Counted from the stretch's first letter, positions 29,165-39,848 are shown. The stretch: DNA of 64,000 bases from Megamerina dolium (GCA_963854835.1 OY978527.1:22811557-22875556); one strand, 5' to 3'. Program-made: numbers and translations. The notes: generated from the sequence alone by a model not told the origin.

Positions 29165-29721
29165 AGAATTATAGAACTTATCTACTCGGTAGACCATTTA
29201 AAGTCTACACTGACCATCAGCCCTTACGTGGAATTGCCAATCTGAAAGACCAGACATCTCGCTTGGCACGTTTCAGACATAAACTATCTGAATTTGATTT
29301 TGAAATAATTTATAAACCAGGCAAAAGGAAATTGAACGCGGATGCGCTCAGCAGAGTTCCACAACCGAATCAAGAGTCAACAATGGTTGTGACTCGTTCT
29401 ATGGCGAGGAATAAAGTCGACAAGACCGAAAGCCAAGAAGAGCCTGAAGAAAGCTCTGGTGACGAGTTAGAACTAGATGAAAATGCAGAAAATCAGGAGA
29501 ACAATAATGCGGAACTTCTCACTGATGAGAAGGATATATCGACAATACTTCGCAACTTCCATGATTCACCTTTAGGAGGGCATCAGGGACCTTTGAAAAC
29601 TTATTTCAGGATTAGAAGACAGTACAGGTGGAAAGGTATGCGAAGCCAGATTAAAGAATATGTTAAAAATTGTAAAAATGTCAAACTAACAAGAGCTCAA
29701 GGCTCACGAAAATGCCACTGA
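29143..29721 (+). CDS. pol: Gypsy-B copy 1 RNase H end and integrase zinc-binding region
   Basis: 192-codon frame. AIVWDVKNYRTYLLGRPFKV, TDHQPLRGI and LNADALSRVP are RNase H/connection blocks. An acidic Glu/Asp/Asn-rich spacer (about 95-125) follows, then the integrase zinc-binding segment with FHDSPLGGHQGPLKTYFRI. The second His-to-Cys part is altered: YVKNCKNVKLTRAQ keeps one Cys of the pair, whereas the family has C-x2-C. The frame then overlaps the integrase core frame starting at 29712. Confidence 0.75.
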   Translation: MAIVWDVKNYRTYLLGRPFKVYTDHQPLRGIANLKDQTSRLARFRHKLSEFDFEIIYKPGKRKLNADALSRVPQPNQESTMVVTRSMARNKVDKTESQEEPEESSGDELELDENAENQENNNAELLTDEKDISTILRNFHDSPLGGHQGPLKTYFRIRRQYRWKGMRSQIKEYVKNCKNVKLTRAQGSRKCH

Positions 29722-30308
29722 TATTAACTGATACACCATCTAAGCCATTTGAAAAGGTATATATGGACATGGTAGGAATTCTTCCAGAGACGACATCTGG
29801 AAACAAATACATACTTACATTTCAAGATGATTTTTCCAAATTTTTTATCAATGTAGCTATACCAGATGCTGAAGCTAGCACGGTAGCAAAAGCGTTTTAC
29901 AACGAAGTTATTGCGCGATATAACATACCAAAAATTTTAGTGACTGATAATGGTACAAATTTCACTTCGAAACTGTTTTCTGATATATGCAAGATGCTGG
30001 GTGTTAAAAAACTGCATATAACACCGTACCATCCACAAGCAAATGGTTCTTTAGAAAGGAGGCACAGACCTTTAGCAGAATATCTTAGGAGTTTTGTTAA
30101 AGAAGATGGGTCAAATTGGGACCAATGGTTAGCATCAGCGATGCACGTACACAATAACACCATACATACTTCGACGAAACGTACACCATTCAGTGTCTTA
30201 TACGTTTTCAATATCGATATGCCGACAAACCTAAAAACAAAAAGATCACCTCTGTACAATACAGATGATCAAAATAAAGTATTAAAATACCAACTACACA
30301 CGAGTTAG
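29712..30308 (+). CDS. pol: Gypsy-B copy 1 integrase catalytic core
   Basis: 198-codon frame with a complete DDE set. KVYMDMVGILP has the first Asp, ILVTDNGTNFTS the second, and ANGSLERRHRPLAEYLRSF the Glu 35 residues beyond the second Asp, as in retroviral-type integrases. The order and spacing suggest an undamaged core. The frame then meets a shift near 30290. Strand transfer would still need the damaged zinc-binding part, so activity is unlikely. Confidence 0.85.
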   Translation: MPLILTDTPSKPFEKVYMDMVGILPETTSGNKYILTFQDDFSKFFINVAIPDAEASTVAKAFYNEVIARYNIPKILVTDNGTNFTSKLFSDICKMLGVKKLHITPYHPQANGSLERRHRPLAEYLRSFVKEDGSNWDQWLASAMHVHNNTIHTSTKRTPFSVLYVFNIDMPTNLKTKRSPLYNTDDQNKVLKYQLHTS

Positions 30309-30556
30309 TAAGGGAAAATCAAGAAAAAGCAAAGAAATCAGCTAAAATTCAATACGACAAAGGGATCCACTCTATAATTTTTAGAATAGGTGATAAAGTA
30401 TTACTGAGAAACCAGACTAGAAAAAATAAATTTAGTCCCATCTGGACTGGACCATACGAAGTGATACATGTGGACAGCCCAGTAACGACGACTATTAAAA
30501 TCGGACAAAATTGTAAAAAGTACCATAACAACTTACTAAAACATTTTAATCAATAA
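30290..30556 (+). pseudogene. Gypsy-B copy 1 integrase C-terminal tail
   Basis: In the frame one base off the core, ELVRENQEKAKKSAKIQYDK and then KVLLRNQTR, FSPIWTGPYEV and NNLLKHFNQ end at a TAA at 30554-30556. The GPY/F-type module (IWTGPYEVI) is the usual C-terminal DNA-binding part of gypsy integrases. The upstream junction needs one frameshift. Confidence 0.8.
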
Positions 30557-31425
30557 GTAGTAGTAGTTTAACGAAGTAATAGTATTTGTGGTAGAAGAAA
30601 AAAAAAAGAAAATTCAGTTAGGATATAAAATACAATAGTGTGAAGTAAGAATTATGAGTTACGCTTCACTCAATAATTTAATAAAACCCTTCCACCCAAA
30701 CTTAGATTAATATTAAATTCGATGATCCAAACCTCTACAAATAACACCCTACAATAACATAATACCAAGTATGCATAAAAGCATGAGAACGAAATGTACA
30801 AAACAAAGATACAAGAGAATTAAATTTTCAGACCAAGCAAAATACATAATACTACAAAAATGCAAAAAAAAACAAACAAAATTCCGTGCAAAAAAAAATT
30901 AATTAATAGCACGTTGACCATATTATGCAAAATGCATAACAATGCATTAACTTGTACAACAACGTGAGAACGACACAAAATAATATCGCATATAGATATA
31001 CAAGAATCAAATTTCAAACAAAATGCACGTAATACAAGCAAATGCACAACTATGAAAAATGCATGAAAAAGTAATAATAATAAATCATGAATCAAATGTC
31101 GTTTTATAATATGCTGACCATAGATGAAGGGAAATAAATTTAATCGACTGACAATTATAGGAATTGTATTAGAATTACATTTATTTATTCTTTTTTTTCT
31201 TTCTCCTTTCCTTCCTTTTAATACATCATTTTTGACAACAATAAAATAAAATATTAATATATACAAAAAATACATTAAAATACTAAAATTTTCTCCATTA
31301 TTATCGTACAAGAATACAGGGTCCCTCAAGAAATATAGGTACACTAAAGAGATGGCTGAAGTCGAAATTGGAAAGTACTAAACTGTGGATAAAGTGCATC
31401 ATCAACGCTGGAACACCAAAAAAAA

Positions 31426-31427
<2 letters not shown>

Positions 31428-31506
<79 letters not shown>
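31428..31506. repeat. (AT)n microsatellite
   Basis: About 39 uninterrupted AT units, preceded by an A run. Apparent Ile-Tyr ORFs on the minus strand are products of this repeat. Confidence 0.95.
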
Positions 31507-31510
<4 letters not shown>

Positions 31511-32537
31511 TTTTCGAGGGAATTAAGACAAAATAGAAAGAGACAATAAGGGTCATAAAAAAGAAGAACTAAAATATTTAGATATGAAACACAAGAAGTT
31601 ATGGAATTAATGTAAAAATTTAGAATATTTTGAAAATTAGAAAGAAGTAGGCGCAGTGTTCATGCGTATAAAGACATCAGTTGCAATTCATCGCGTTGAA
31701 TTGTAATTCGGTGTGTGGATACTCATGTGCACTGGGCGAGGCTAAGTATAGAGGATGCATCCAAAAATAGTACAATATTTTAAGGAAATGACAACTAGAG
31801 GGTTAGAAATATACAGTAGATACAGAATAGTAAGAACACGTTAGGATTTATATGACGAAATATGATAAATAAGCAATAGGTTAGCTAGGTTGAATACAAA
31901 ACAAAACAAAAACAAAAAAATATCACGAAAAAAAAAAACAAATATATATACGTAAAAGTAAGATGAAATATATGTAACAAAACACGTTCCGTTTTCAACG
32001 GATAATATTGAAAATCGTACCAGCTACAAGTACGAAAAGTTGGTCATCTATGAAGAGAAAATGCAATGTGGTCCCCATATTTTTGTCCAAACAACAATGC
32101 ATTTTTAATACCTTTAAAGAATTAAGTATAGATTATAAATGAATATTGCGAGGAAAGAAGTTAATTAATTAAGAATATATGTATATCTTTATAAGAAAAA
32201 CTAACTAAATGAGTGTTATAGTAGATATAGTAGTTTAATATATATAGTAGATGCAAGTGATCTATTATTGAAAAGAATCTGGTAATTCCCCTACAAACAC
32301 AAGAGAGCAGCAGTATGTCCACGAGAATCCAAAATCAACTCATACTGCGAAATTGCGAGAGATGCAAACGCAGCAACATTAACAGCTTTAACAACAGTAA
32401 CAACCAAGAGAAGGATGACACAAAACTATCCTTGAGGCAGTAAAGAACAAATAAACCCATAGCAGAAAACAAAGCAGGCCCAGTACAGCGAGTACCCATA
32501 AAAAACTTACAAAACAATAAAATTTATAACAAATAAC

Positions 32538-32731
32538 TCGGAACCCGCTGGAGGACGGCGCAGAAGAGGAAGACCAAACCTCCGGTGGAAAGACCAAGTA
32601 CTGTAGAACCTGACAGCGCTTGGAATTTCTAACTGGCGCCAGCTAGCGAAGAACAGAGATGGCTGGCGAAGCATGTTATTTTCGGCCTAAATCGATATTC
32701 GGTTGTTATGGCCACATAAGAAGAAGAAGAA
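32538..32731 (+). mobile_element. 5'-truncated RTE-like LINE 3' end with AAG tail
   Basis: Near-identical to 24171-24366 (GGAACCCGCTGGAGGACG..., LRWKDQV and NWRQLAKNRDGW coding) and lacks a short CGGCCTAAGGTTA piece. It ends in GGCCACATAAG followed by a short AAG tandem. Only the last 190 bp of the LINE are present. Confidence 0.85.
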
Positions 32732-33499
32732 CTTTGGCGTACCTAGACAGCGTGACAATAATAGCTATGAGATATCAACAATAGCTAATAGCTAATATTG
32801 AGACATCAACAATAACAGCTATGCAACCAAAACCGAATGAAATATTTCAGCTACTGTATTTATCAGTGACAATGGATTTTGATCCACATTAGAAGAAAAT
32901 GATAAACAATAGAACCAAAATTACATATTCATTATTGTTCCAATTATTGAACACTTACACCAGGAGTACAGAGTTTCACATGGACAATATTGCTTAGCAG
33001 TGCGGTACATATAAAACCCACTTTGCAAGCTATTGTTCATACCATTAATATACAAAAAAAAAAATCTGTCGAATCAAACCATTGGACGCATTAGAGACCA
33101 GCATCAACCCACAAGCACACCAAACCAACTTTCCACAATAATAATCCAGATAATGATTCCATGACAAAACATCCAGAAGATCAACTAAATGTAAATAATT
33201 TCGCTCTAATCGCCGAAACAAAAATCGAACCTTGATAAAGGACTGTTTGCATCACTAGAATTCAACAACAAAATCTGCAACAAAACCACTAAAAAAAAAG
33301 CTAAGTACAGCAGACAACAACTAGCAGGAAACTCATCGTCATCATCATAACCATATATGTACATAATACTTCGTATTTTATTCCTAATAGTATCATACAT
33401 TTTTAATTGTGCTAAATTTTACAAAATAAGCACAATTTTAACTTCTTCTTATAAGAAAAAATTATTATTATTTCATAATGATAATTTTTTCTTCCTGAG

Positions 33500-33511
33500 A
33501 GAAGGGAGGGA
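33500..33511 (+). other. Polypurine tract of gypsy-B copy 1
   Basis: Part of the purine run GAGAGAAGGGAGGGA immediately before the TG of the LTR. A closely related run, AAAGGGGGAGGGA, precedes the LTR head at 36595. This is the usual plus-strand primer site of LTR elements. Confidence 0.75.
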
Positions 33512-34723
33512 TGTTGCGAGCCAAAATATGAAATATGCACATATGCATATTTTGCCTCGCGACATATTTCCCGAAATTAGCAACTACATATTTGTCAATA
33601 CACATACCAACATTGCTCAAAGTTGTGATATTCACAATCCATACTAATATTACTTATAATTGTGGAATGTCAGAACATTGCGCCAACTGAGTTGCAGCTG
33701 GGTGTGAAAATGCTGACAAAGCACTTTCCCACACAATTCGTAGTTCTGCACTTACGTAAGCATACCTGTGTAAGCATACATGACAACTAAAATCACGCGG
33801 TCTACTCATATGTGAGAATATCAAAAAGTTGCTTTCTCATGTAGAATATACACACATGGAGAGTGCATCGATCGTGTACATAAACACATATAGTACATAC
33901 ATACACACAAGTGGTGTGAATATATTGTGGTATGTTATATGTTGGTATGTGGGTAGATTGATATGTGGCTAGTGTTAGAAAAATGGATATAAGCTGTCAG
34001 CTTACTGAAGGCAGTGGCTGTTCAGTTCTGAGTCTTACAACGAAGTGTTAGCTTTAAGAAAAAGTGTAAATACTGCGATCCTTACGAGGCCCTCCAGTAT
34101 TATAGCCTAGACAGACGGCAGCCTAATTCCGGATTACCGAGTTAATTCGAATTAACTCGGGCATTAACTGCAGCTAATCCGCATAAACTCTATGAGTTAA
34201 TTCTCAAAATCAAAGAGGATTAGGGCAATTTACGATGGCAACACTGCTGAAAATTGTCTATTGTGAATTTGTCTCTATCCATTTTACAAAATATTAGGTG
34301 TGTTCGCTTATAAAAAACTTTCAACAATTGTTAACAGTTTTCAACATGAAAAGTGTTGGCGAACAAATAAATCCAGCTGTCAATTAAGAACTGTGAATGT
34401 CAATTTACAAGTTTCTGATAGTTTTCAGTTCACGTACTTCTTGTAGATTTTCTCATATCGAGAGTGACAGATGACAGAAATTGATAGTGATAGTAATGTA
34501 AGTGAGCAGACCTAATAAAACAGCAATCAGCCGTTTAGTTAATCCGCAATACTGTCGTCTGTCAGGTTATTATTTTATTCGGATTAACTGCTCCAGTAAT
34601 CCGGAATTAGGCTGCCGTCTGTCTAGGCTATTAGTGTAAAAGTGAAAAACACCAGCAATAAAGTAGAATCTGCAAGTATCCTTAATAAAATATAATTGTT
34701 TTATTTCAGTCAACGAGTGTGTT
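33512..34723 (+). repeat. Gypsy-B 3' LTR (copy 1) with MITE insertion
   Basis: Starts TGTTGCGAGCCAAAATATG and contains blocks shared with the split LTR of copy 2 (CCAACTGAGTTGCAG, CGTAAGCATACCTGTGTAAG, GATTGATATGTGGCTA). It ends near CAGTCAAC at 34720, as judged by alignment to copy 2, whose LTR ends just before its primer site. A 528-bp MITE occupies 34103-34630. The first 53 bp form a large imperfect palindrome (33512-33530 with 33546-33564). Confidence 0.75.
34103..34630 (-). mobile_element. 528-bp MITE, PIF/Harbinger-like, copy 2
   Basis: Reverse-complement copy of 25020-25547 with the same length and termini. TTA duplicated at 34100-34102 and 34631-34633. Inserted in the gypsy-B LTR. 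Confidence 0.85.
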
Positions 34724-34788
34724 AGACTCAAGGGATATTTAGGAGCTTAGGTCTAGGTGTTAATCTTGTGAGCTAGGTACTTAGTAAG

Positions 34789-34813
34789 TGTTGTGGAAAA
34801 ATAGTACACAACA
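34789..34813 (-). repeat. 25-bp palindrome matching an LTR head
   Basis: TGTTGTG (34789-34795) pairs with CACAACA (34807-34813). Its reverse complement equals the first 25 bases of the LTR at 42768 except one base. It may be an orphan LTR end in opposite orientation. Confidence 0.6.
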
Positions 34814-34831
34814 CAACATTGTTAAATTATA

Positions 34832-35200
34832 AATAAATAAAATAAATATGTGGCGCTTAAAGCCCCAAAGGGCTCATTGGCCGAGCTTCTCTCTTCCATT
34901 ACTGTTGTGCGTCTTAACTTTGGACAGTATTAGAAGGGACCTAATTATTTTAGCCGGTTCCGAACGGCAGAACACTTGTGAAATCACTTTTCTGAGCTTT
35001 GTCACAGAGTTCTTTTAGAAACTTTTTCATGGCAAGTTTTTACTGTCGGAAGAATTGCCAATTGCTTGCCGACAGGTGGGTACCGTTCGAAAGAAAAATC
35101 TTATCGATATTAAATTTGTTATGCATCATCCGGGGATTGAACCACGACCTACAGATCAGAAGGCGAACACACTAACCACTGAGCTACGGCACCCACAATT
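34832..35200 (-). mobile_element. tRNA-derived SINE, copy 2, full length
   Basis: 369 bp, minus strand. Same head (GCCGTAGCTCAGTGGTTAGTG; B box GGTTCAATCCCC), body and 3' end as the copies at 24924 and 36811. Flanked by a perfect 14-bp duplication ATTGTTAAATTATA at 34818-34831 and 35201-35214. Confidence 0.92.
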
Positions 35201-35214
35201 ATTGTTAAATTATA

Positions 35215-36594
35215 CAATATGTAAAACAACGATTCATTTGCCTAGTTTTAATTTTTGGGAAAGATAAATTAATATATAAAACTTACGTTATATACAATAT
35301 ACATAAAAACCGTTTGCCTAAAAGTAAAACTATAGAACTTTGTGAAAACATAACAACTACAAATTTTACAGAGTAAAAGTCTGATTTATAAGAATATACT
35401 ACGACCTACATAATAGGTGTAATTATGAGAAAATAAAAAAAAGTTTTCGAGTTTGTAGAAAATAATTGAAGAGGTATATTTCTGGTAGTTTCGCCACCTG
35501 GAGTAGAGACGACACAGTAGAAAGACAACTTGTCCAGCAAGGTTTAGACATACCGGAAAAGATTTAGACAGCGATGTTAACGGAGACCAAATAGCTAATA
35601 GAGTTGAGGTTACATATCCATAAGCTCAAATATCTACTGAACGAAGTGGTACAGCGTTAAATAAAGGCAACAAAATGAGCAGCATTCTCATGAAATACTT
35701 AGACTCTTTGATATAACTGCAGCAATACACAGTGTGTACATACAAGACTCATGTCTTACGTTTTTATCCGGGTAGTGAACGCTTCTTGTTACTCAGTTGT
35801 CGTGCATTTGACGTTGGGCTACAGGGTTTCACACCAACGATATTTCTTAGTAGTGTTGCATAAAAAAAATAACACTTCAAGATGTTGTCCATCCATTGAA
35901 TGTGGTATATCGAGAGAAAATGTACATACCAGACAAAACACATGCACTGAGCTTCTATTTTTATATAATGCTGCAGTATAAACATTGCAAAAATAAGCAC
36001 TTAATAAACAGCTTAAATCGTCAGTCACATGAGTATAAAAAGGAGACACGATAATACCTGATTAAGGCGGATGCTACAAAGGAGTAATGCAATAACTATT
36101 CAGACATTGGACACCAAGGTATATCACGGTGATTAAGAAATGTACGTGTTATACAACAGTAGCACTGATAAAAGAGAAAAAATTAGTCCTACAACTCAGC
36201 CAATTGCAATAATGGTGGTCGTCACACTTGTAAACGCAAAGATGAAAGAGTGCATTACAGGGAGCAAAATTTCATATTCCAAATAAGTCCTCCTCGACAC
36301 ATTAATACAGTTTCACCATCGAGAACAAAATATAAAGCAACGGCGCATTTAACAAGAACTTCATCTAATTACAGTACAACAGAACAAAGCGCCTCAACAG
36401 AAACAGAGAACCAAGAAAACCAGCATCCGACTTGGTAGATTGCTAGTAGGAGTTAATAAGTTATAAAAATAGGTATAATATATTAAGATACACATGTATA
36501 TATGAAATAAAAATATGTTATCTAAATAATTTGTAAAAGAAAAATCTATCAATCTTTCAAACTGATAATTTGTTCTTACTTAAAGGGGGAGGGA
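35215..36594 (+). other. Non-coding stretch ending in a polypurine tract
   Basis: No motif-bearing ORF; a Thr/Ser-rich 62-codon frame at 36250-36438 is not recognised. The last bases (AAAGGGGGAGGGA, 36581-36594) mirror the polypurine tract of gypsy-B copy 1, so this is probably the 3' internal part of a further gypsy-B-related element. Some pieces near 35860-35950 recall LTR/leader sequence, but no alignment was clear. Confidence 0.4.
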
Positions 36595-36646
36595 TGATGT
36601 GAGCCAAAATGGTACGTGTCTAATTTTTGCGCCTTGGCTCACTACA
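36595..36646 (+). repeat. Palindromic LTR head
   Basis: TGATGTGAGCCAA (36595-36607) pairs with TTGGCTCACTACA (36634-36646; 11 of 13 positions). It follows a polypurine tract, as expected for an LTR start, and the LTR is cut off within about 75 bp by gypsy-A copy 3. Confidence 0.65.
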
Positions 36647-36672
36647 TTTTGAAAGCATCCTAATTGTTTTAT

Positions 36673-37404
36673 TGTTATGTTTTTATTTTGTGAACTTTTA
36701 ATTCTATTTGAATCGCCTTTGTTCGATCACTGGATTCTCTTAATTATAATTGCAACACTTATTTTGTACAACTACATACAGCAGAAATTTATTTAATAAA
36801 CTCTATTTACCGTGCCGTAGCTCAGTGGTTAGTGTGTTCGCCTTCTGATCTGTAGGTCGTGGTTCAAACCCCGGCTGATACATAACAAATTTAATATCGA
36901 TAAGTTTTTTCTTTCGAACGGTACCCACCTGTCGGCAAGCAATTGGCAATTCTTCCGACAGTAACAACTTGTCATGAAAATGTTTCTAAAAGAACTCTGT
37001 GACAAAGCTCAGAAAAGTGATGTCACAAGTGTTCTGCCGTTCGGAACCGGCTAAAATAATTAGGTCCCTTCTAATACTGTCCAAATTTAAGACGCACAAC
37101 AGTAATGGAAGAGAGAAGCTCGGCCAATGAGCCCTTTGGGGCTTTAAGTGCCACATATTTATTAATTTTATTTAACTCTATTTACAAAAACTATTTACAC
37201 TATTTAAACTATTAACACTTTAATATACTTGCAACTTTTGCCTCTGATACTGTACCAATGTTTGCGCAATCACGTTCGGGATTCAACTGATTCATTTGTC
37301 AACAACTGGCACTATTTATACTATGTGGCAATACTCCAGAAACTTCCTTTATCGAGAATCATCTCTTTCTTTCTCGTTGGCTTGTTCTGGTTATCGCCTA
37401 TTAC
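36673..37404 (-). repeat. Gypsy-A 3' LTR (copy 3), truncated, with SINE inside
   Basis: Plus-strand start TGTTATGTTTTTATT matches the LTR edge; it carries the usual TTTACAA, TTGCCTCTGATACT and TTTATACT blocks. The last 90 or so bases (the U3 start) are missing because a deletion joins it to RT sequence at about 37405. A SINE occupies 36811-37173. Confidence 0.8.
36811..37173 (+). mobile_element. tRNA-derived SINE, copy 3, plus strand
   Basis: 363 bp starting CGTGCCGTAGCTCAGTGG. A box TAGCTCAGTGGTTAGTG and B box GGTTCAAACCCC are both present; the 3' end is CACATATTTATTAATTTTATTT. Flanked by AACTCTATTTAC at 36799-36810 and 37174-37185. It is inserted in a gypsy-A LTR. Confidence 0.93.
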
Positions 37405-37407
37405 TTT

Positions 37408-37913
37408 ACGCTCAGATACTTCTTTCAACTTTTCCAGGTGGTCGTTAAATCTTTTCCCATCACGATAATGTTATCAAGGTACACCAAGCAAGGTTTTCAA
37501 TGTAGTCCTCTGAGTACACTGATCAAACGTTCGAAAGTAGTCGGCGCATCGCATAAGCCAAATGGCATCACTTTAAATTGCCATAGACCATAGGCAATAC
37601 TGAAAGCTGTCTTCTCTTTGTCCTCCCCACCAAGTTCCACTTCCCAGTAGCCACTTTGCAGATCAGGAGTTGAAAACCACTTCGCACCAGATAGCGTGTC
37701 CAGAGTATCATCGATTCTTGGCAGCGGATAGCTGTTTTTTTTCGTGATATCATTTAATCATTTCTGTAATCCACACAGAATCGAGTACTTCCATCCTTCT
37801 TTACCAATACAACTGCTGAACTCCATGGACTCGCTGATGGTTCAATCACACCTTGTTTCTGCATATCGGTAATTAGCTTAATGGCTGCATCTCTTTTGGC
37901 CAATGGAACTCGT
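37408..37913 (-). pseudogene. Gypsy-A copy 3 RT N-terminal half
   Basis: Blocks PLAKRDAAIKLITDMQKQGV, SPWSSAVVLVKKDGSTRFCV and, after a frame break at about 37754, the segment equivalent to FSTLDLQSGYW and the finger/palm boundary. It stops before the YLDD box at about 37408. The upstream half of the gene continues beyond the LINE insertion, at 40473. Confidence 0.8.
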
Positions 37914-37952
37914 TGTTGTTGTTGTTGTTGTAGCAGCAGGAATACGGAAATG

Positions 37953-38715
37953 TTAATTAATGCCATTATTGGCAACGATGTTGTTGTAGGGGTCGGTGTT
38001 GGCGTTGGCATCGGTGTTGTTGTTGATGTCAGTAACGCCGCTGGCATCGGTGCCGCCGTCATCCACTCTCTCATGCAGCGGCAAATGCAGGAAGCTTGCA
38101 ACATCATGTGGAGCCGTCCATAGTGCCTCAACTCGCAGGTCTGTAGGATTCGCAGCACACGCGAAGAGGTGTTCTACAGTGTGCGGACCAATATTACAGT
38201 GTGGGCAGATGTCCGGAACCTCAGGATCCAAGCGTTCGCGACAATGCGCCAGCATGCGTGACCAGCCAGATCTGAGCTGTGCGAGAGTGGCTCTGGTCGC
38301 CCGCGGCAGCTCCCGCTCCCTCACCGACATGGGCGGCGGACGGCGGAGTCCACACTGCAGCCGCATAATTCGCAATCGGGCGGCCTATCGCCTTGTACGT
38401 TGCCAGCAGTGTCTCTTTATCTTTACCCCAGGTACTTCCAGCAAGTGACTTTAGCACATTGTTCCGCTTGCTCAGTCTGTATTTGATGTTCGTCGCGTGA
38501 GCAGCGGAAGTAAACATGTTGTTCAGGGTCACACCTAAGATCTTAGGGTGTAACACCGTGGGCACGGCGGTATCTCCGATGGTGATGGGAAGCGTCACAT
38601 GTACCTCTTTTGTCCAGGTGGTGAACAGTGTGGCAGAGGACTTGGTGGGTGACAGGCGAAGATTATGGCGGCGGAAGAAGTCGGACAGCGAAGCCAAGTA
38701 AACATTTAACGGCAC
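37953..38715 (-). pseudogene. LINE C-terminal region with Cys/His cluster
   Basis: 38715-38221 carries the RT thumb (LRLSPTKSSATLFTTW, HPKILGVTLNNMF). 38375-37953 in another frame carries CPHCNIGPHTVEHLFACAAN, a C-x2-C-x8-H-x4-C cluster at the protein end, as in several LINE clades. It is followed by an Asn/Asp/Thr repeat (NNNTDANANTD) that probably comes from the terminal tandem. The frames overlap, so a shift lies near 38300. Confidence 0.75.
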
Positions 38716-39848
38716 ATAGAGTCTATGTCATTACCCGATGTCAGGATGGAGCAGTCGTCCGCATACGTTACCAGTGCAATACCTTCTGGTGGTGGTGGGA
38801 GGTGAGCCATATAAAAGTTAAACAAATGAGGAGAAAGAACTCCGCCCTGTGGGACCCCTAGCTTCAGCCTTCTATGCCTTGACGTCATATTCCGGAACTC
38901 CACAAAAGACGTTCTGCCACTGGGGTATTTGGGGAGCCATCGCTTTAGGGTGTTCTGGAGGGACGAACTCGCCGTGGTGGTACTGTGGCATTTTCGGAAT
39001 CCATGCTGATGTGGTGCCAGTGGGAGGAGTTCAATTAAAGCTGGTAGCATTGTTGCCTCCACAGTCTTGGCTATTGGTGACAACAGGGATATCGGTCTGT
39101 ATGAGCTGCCGATATCTGTAGCTTTCCCTGGCTTTTGAATGGGTATTATTCTACCAGTTTTCCAGACTTCAGGTATAATGTGTGTTCTGATGGATAAGTT
39201 GAAGACCGATGTCATATAAGCTATTGCAGACTGTGGTAGGTGTTTTAGCATTACCATGGAGATCCCGTCAGGCCCAAATGCCTTGGAGGTCTTCGCCCGC
39301 TTTATAGCCGCCTCCACCTCGCCGGATGTAACGTCCCACTCATCGTCGAGAGCCTGCAAGCGTTTCAGAGCTCTGCGGATACCACGAATAGCCTTTGATC
39401 TTTTAGCGAGGTGTTGAACAAATTGTTTGCAGAAACTCTGTGCGCATTTTTTGGCATCGTACAGTGGAGGGCCGTTAAAGCCAATCGCCGTGGAGCCGCT
39501 ACTTTTAGTGGTGTTGGATAAGGCCTTGATCGTGGTCCACAGCTTCCTCGAACCGAAATTGCTGTTGTCCAGGTGTTCACGCCATATTCTCTGACGGTGT
39601 TCGGTAGTGAGCTTGCGTATCTTTATATTTAGCTGCTGAATTCTAGTGTCCCCTGGGTTGTAAGTGCGTAGCTCGTCGCGCTCATCTACGAAGAGAGCAG
39701 CGGCAGTGGGAAGAAATGGTCTTATCAAGGGGATTCTTCCAGCAGGAATAAATCGAGAGGCCGCTTTGACAATAATTCCTGACAAGAATTGCATCGAACT
39801 GACGTGCAATTCGTAGAAATGGGGTTGGAACACACTGAACATGTCCAT
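38706..39848 (-). pseudogene. LINE reverse transcriptase with palm deletion
   Basis: 380-codon frame. RT entry VEAAIKRAKTSKAFGPDGIS, then VWKTGRIIPIQKPGK, SYRPISLLSPIAKTVEA and HQHGFRKCHSTTTA. Where the first catalytic block (xxxAFDxV) should follow, the sequence jumps from KYPSGRTSFVEF to RRLKLGVPQGGVLSPHLFNF, so about 60 residues with the first Asp are gone. The second box ALVTYADDCSILTSG is intact. The long uninterrupted frame despite the deletion suggests the deletion is in phase and fairly recent, or that the subfamily amplified this way in trans. Confidence 0.8.

Larger units (their letters stand above)
30557..33499. other. A-rich non-coding stretch of gypsy-B copy 1
   Basis: Almost 3 kb between pol and the polypurine tract. 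The plus strand is strongly A-rich and no env-like ORF (signal peptide, furin site, membrane anchor) is visible on it. It contains a TA microsatellite (31428-31506) and a LINE 3' end (32538-32731). An env gene could once have been here; the sequence does not show it. Confidence 0.5.
25960..34723 (+). mobile_element. Gypsy-B copy 1 (17.6/297-like), 3' LTR present
   Basis: Plus-strand Ty3/gypsy element. A worn primer-site region (GTAGGATTCTG near 25975) is followed by gag (from ATG 26113), protease, RT, RNase H, integrase and the C-terminal tail ending at 30556. Then come a 2.9-kb A-rich non-coding stretch, a polypurine tract and the 3' LTR (33512 to about 34723, with a MITE inside). The 5' LTR is missing. 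Gag and pol are broken in many places; integrase is the best kept domain. Affiliation to the 17.6/297 group comes from copy 2, whose primer site is intact. Confidence 0.8.

Noticed and set aside
30820..31344. 174-codon minus-strand ORF rich in Leu/Ile/Phe, looking like a multi-pass membrane protein or env
   Set aside because: It is antisense to a strongly A-rich stretch, so Phe/Leu/Ile codons are expected from composition. No ordered helices, Cys pattern, start context or homologous feature.
31344..31556. Tyr-Ile repeat protein
   Set aside because: It is the translation of the (AT)n microsatellite at 31428-31506.
30557..33499. env gene of gypsy-B, as in 17.6, 297 and ZAM
   Set aside because: No plus-strand frame in this 2.9 kb has a signal peptide, cleavage site or membrane anchor. 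Length alone is not evidence.
36811..36885. Functional tRNA gene with intact A and B boxes
   Set aside because: The acceptor and anticodon stems do not pair properly, a 290-bp body follows, and there are target duplications at both ends. It is the head of a SINE, as are the copies at 25.7 and 35.1 kb.
37881..38123. Gly/Val-repeat ORF (VGVGVGVGIGVVVD) on the plus strand
   Set aside because: Antisense of the Asn/Thr-rich terminal tandem of the PHD-finger LINE; no independent support.
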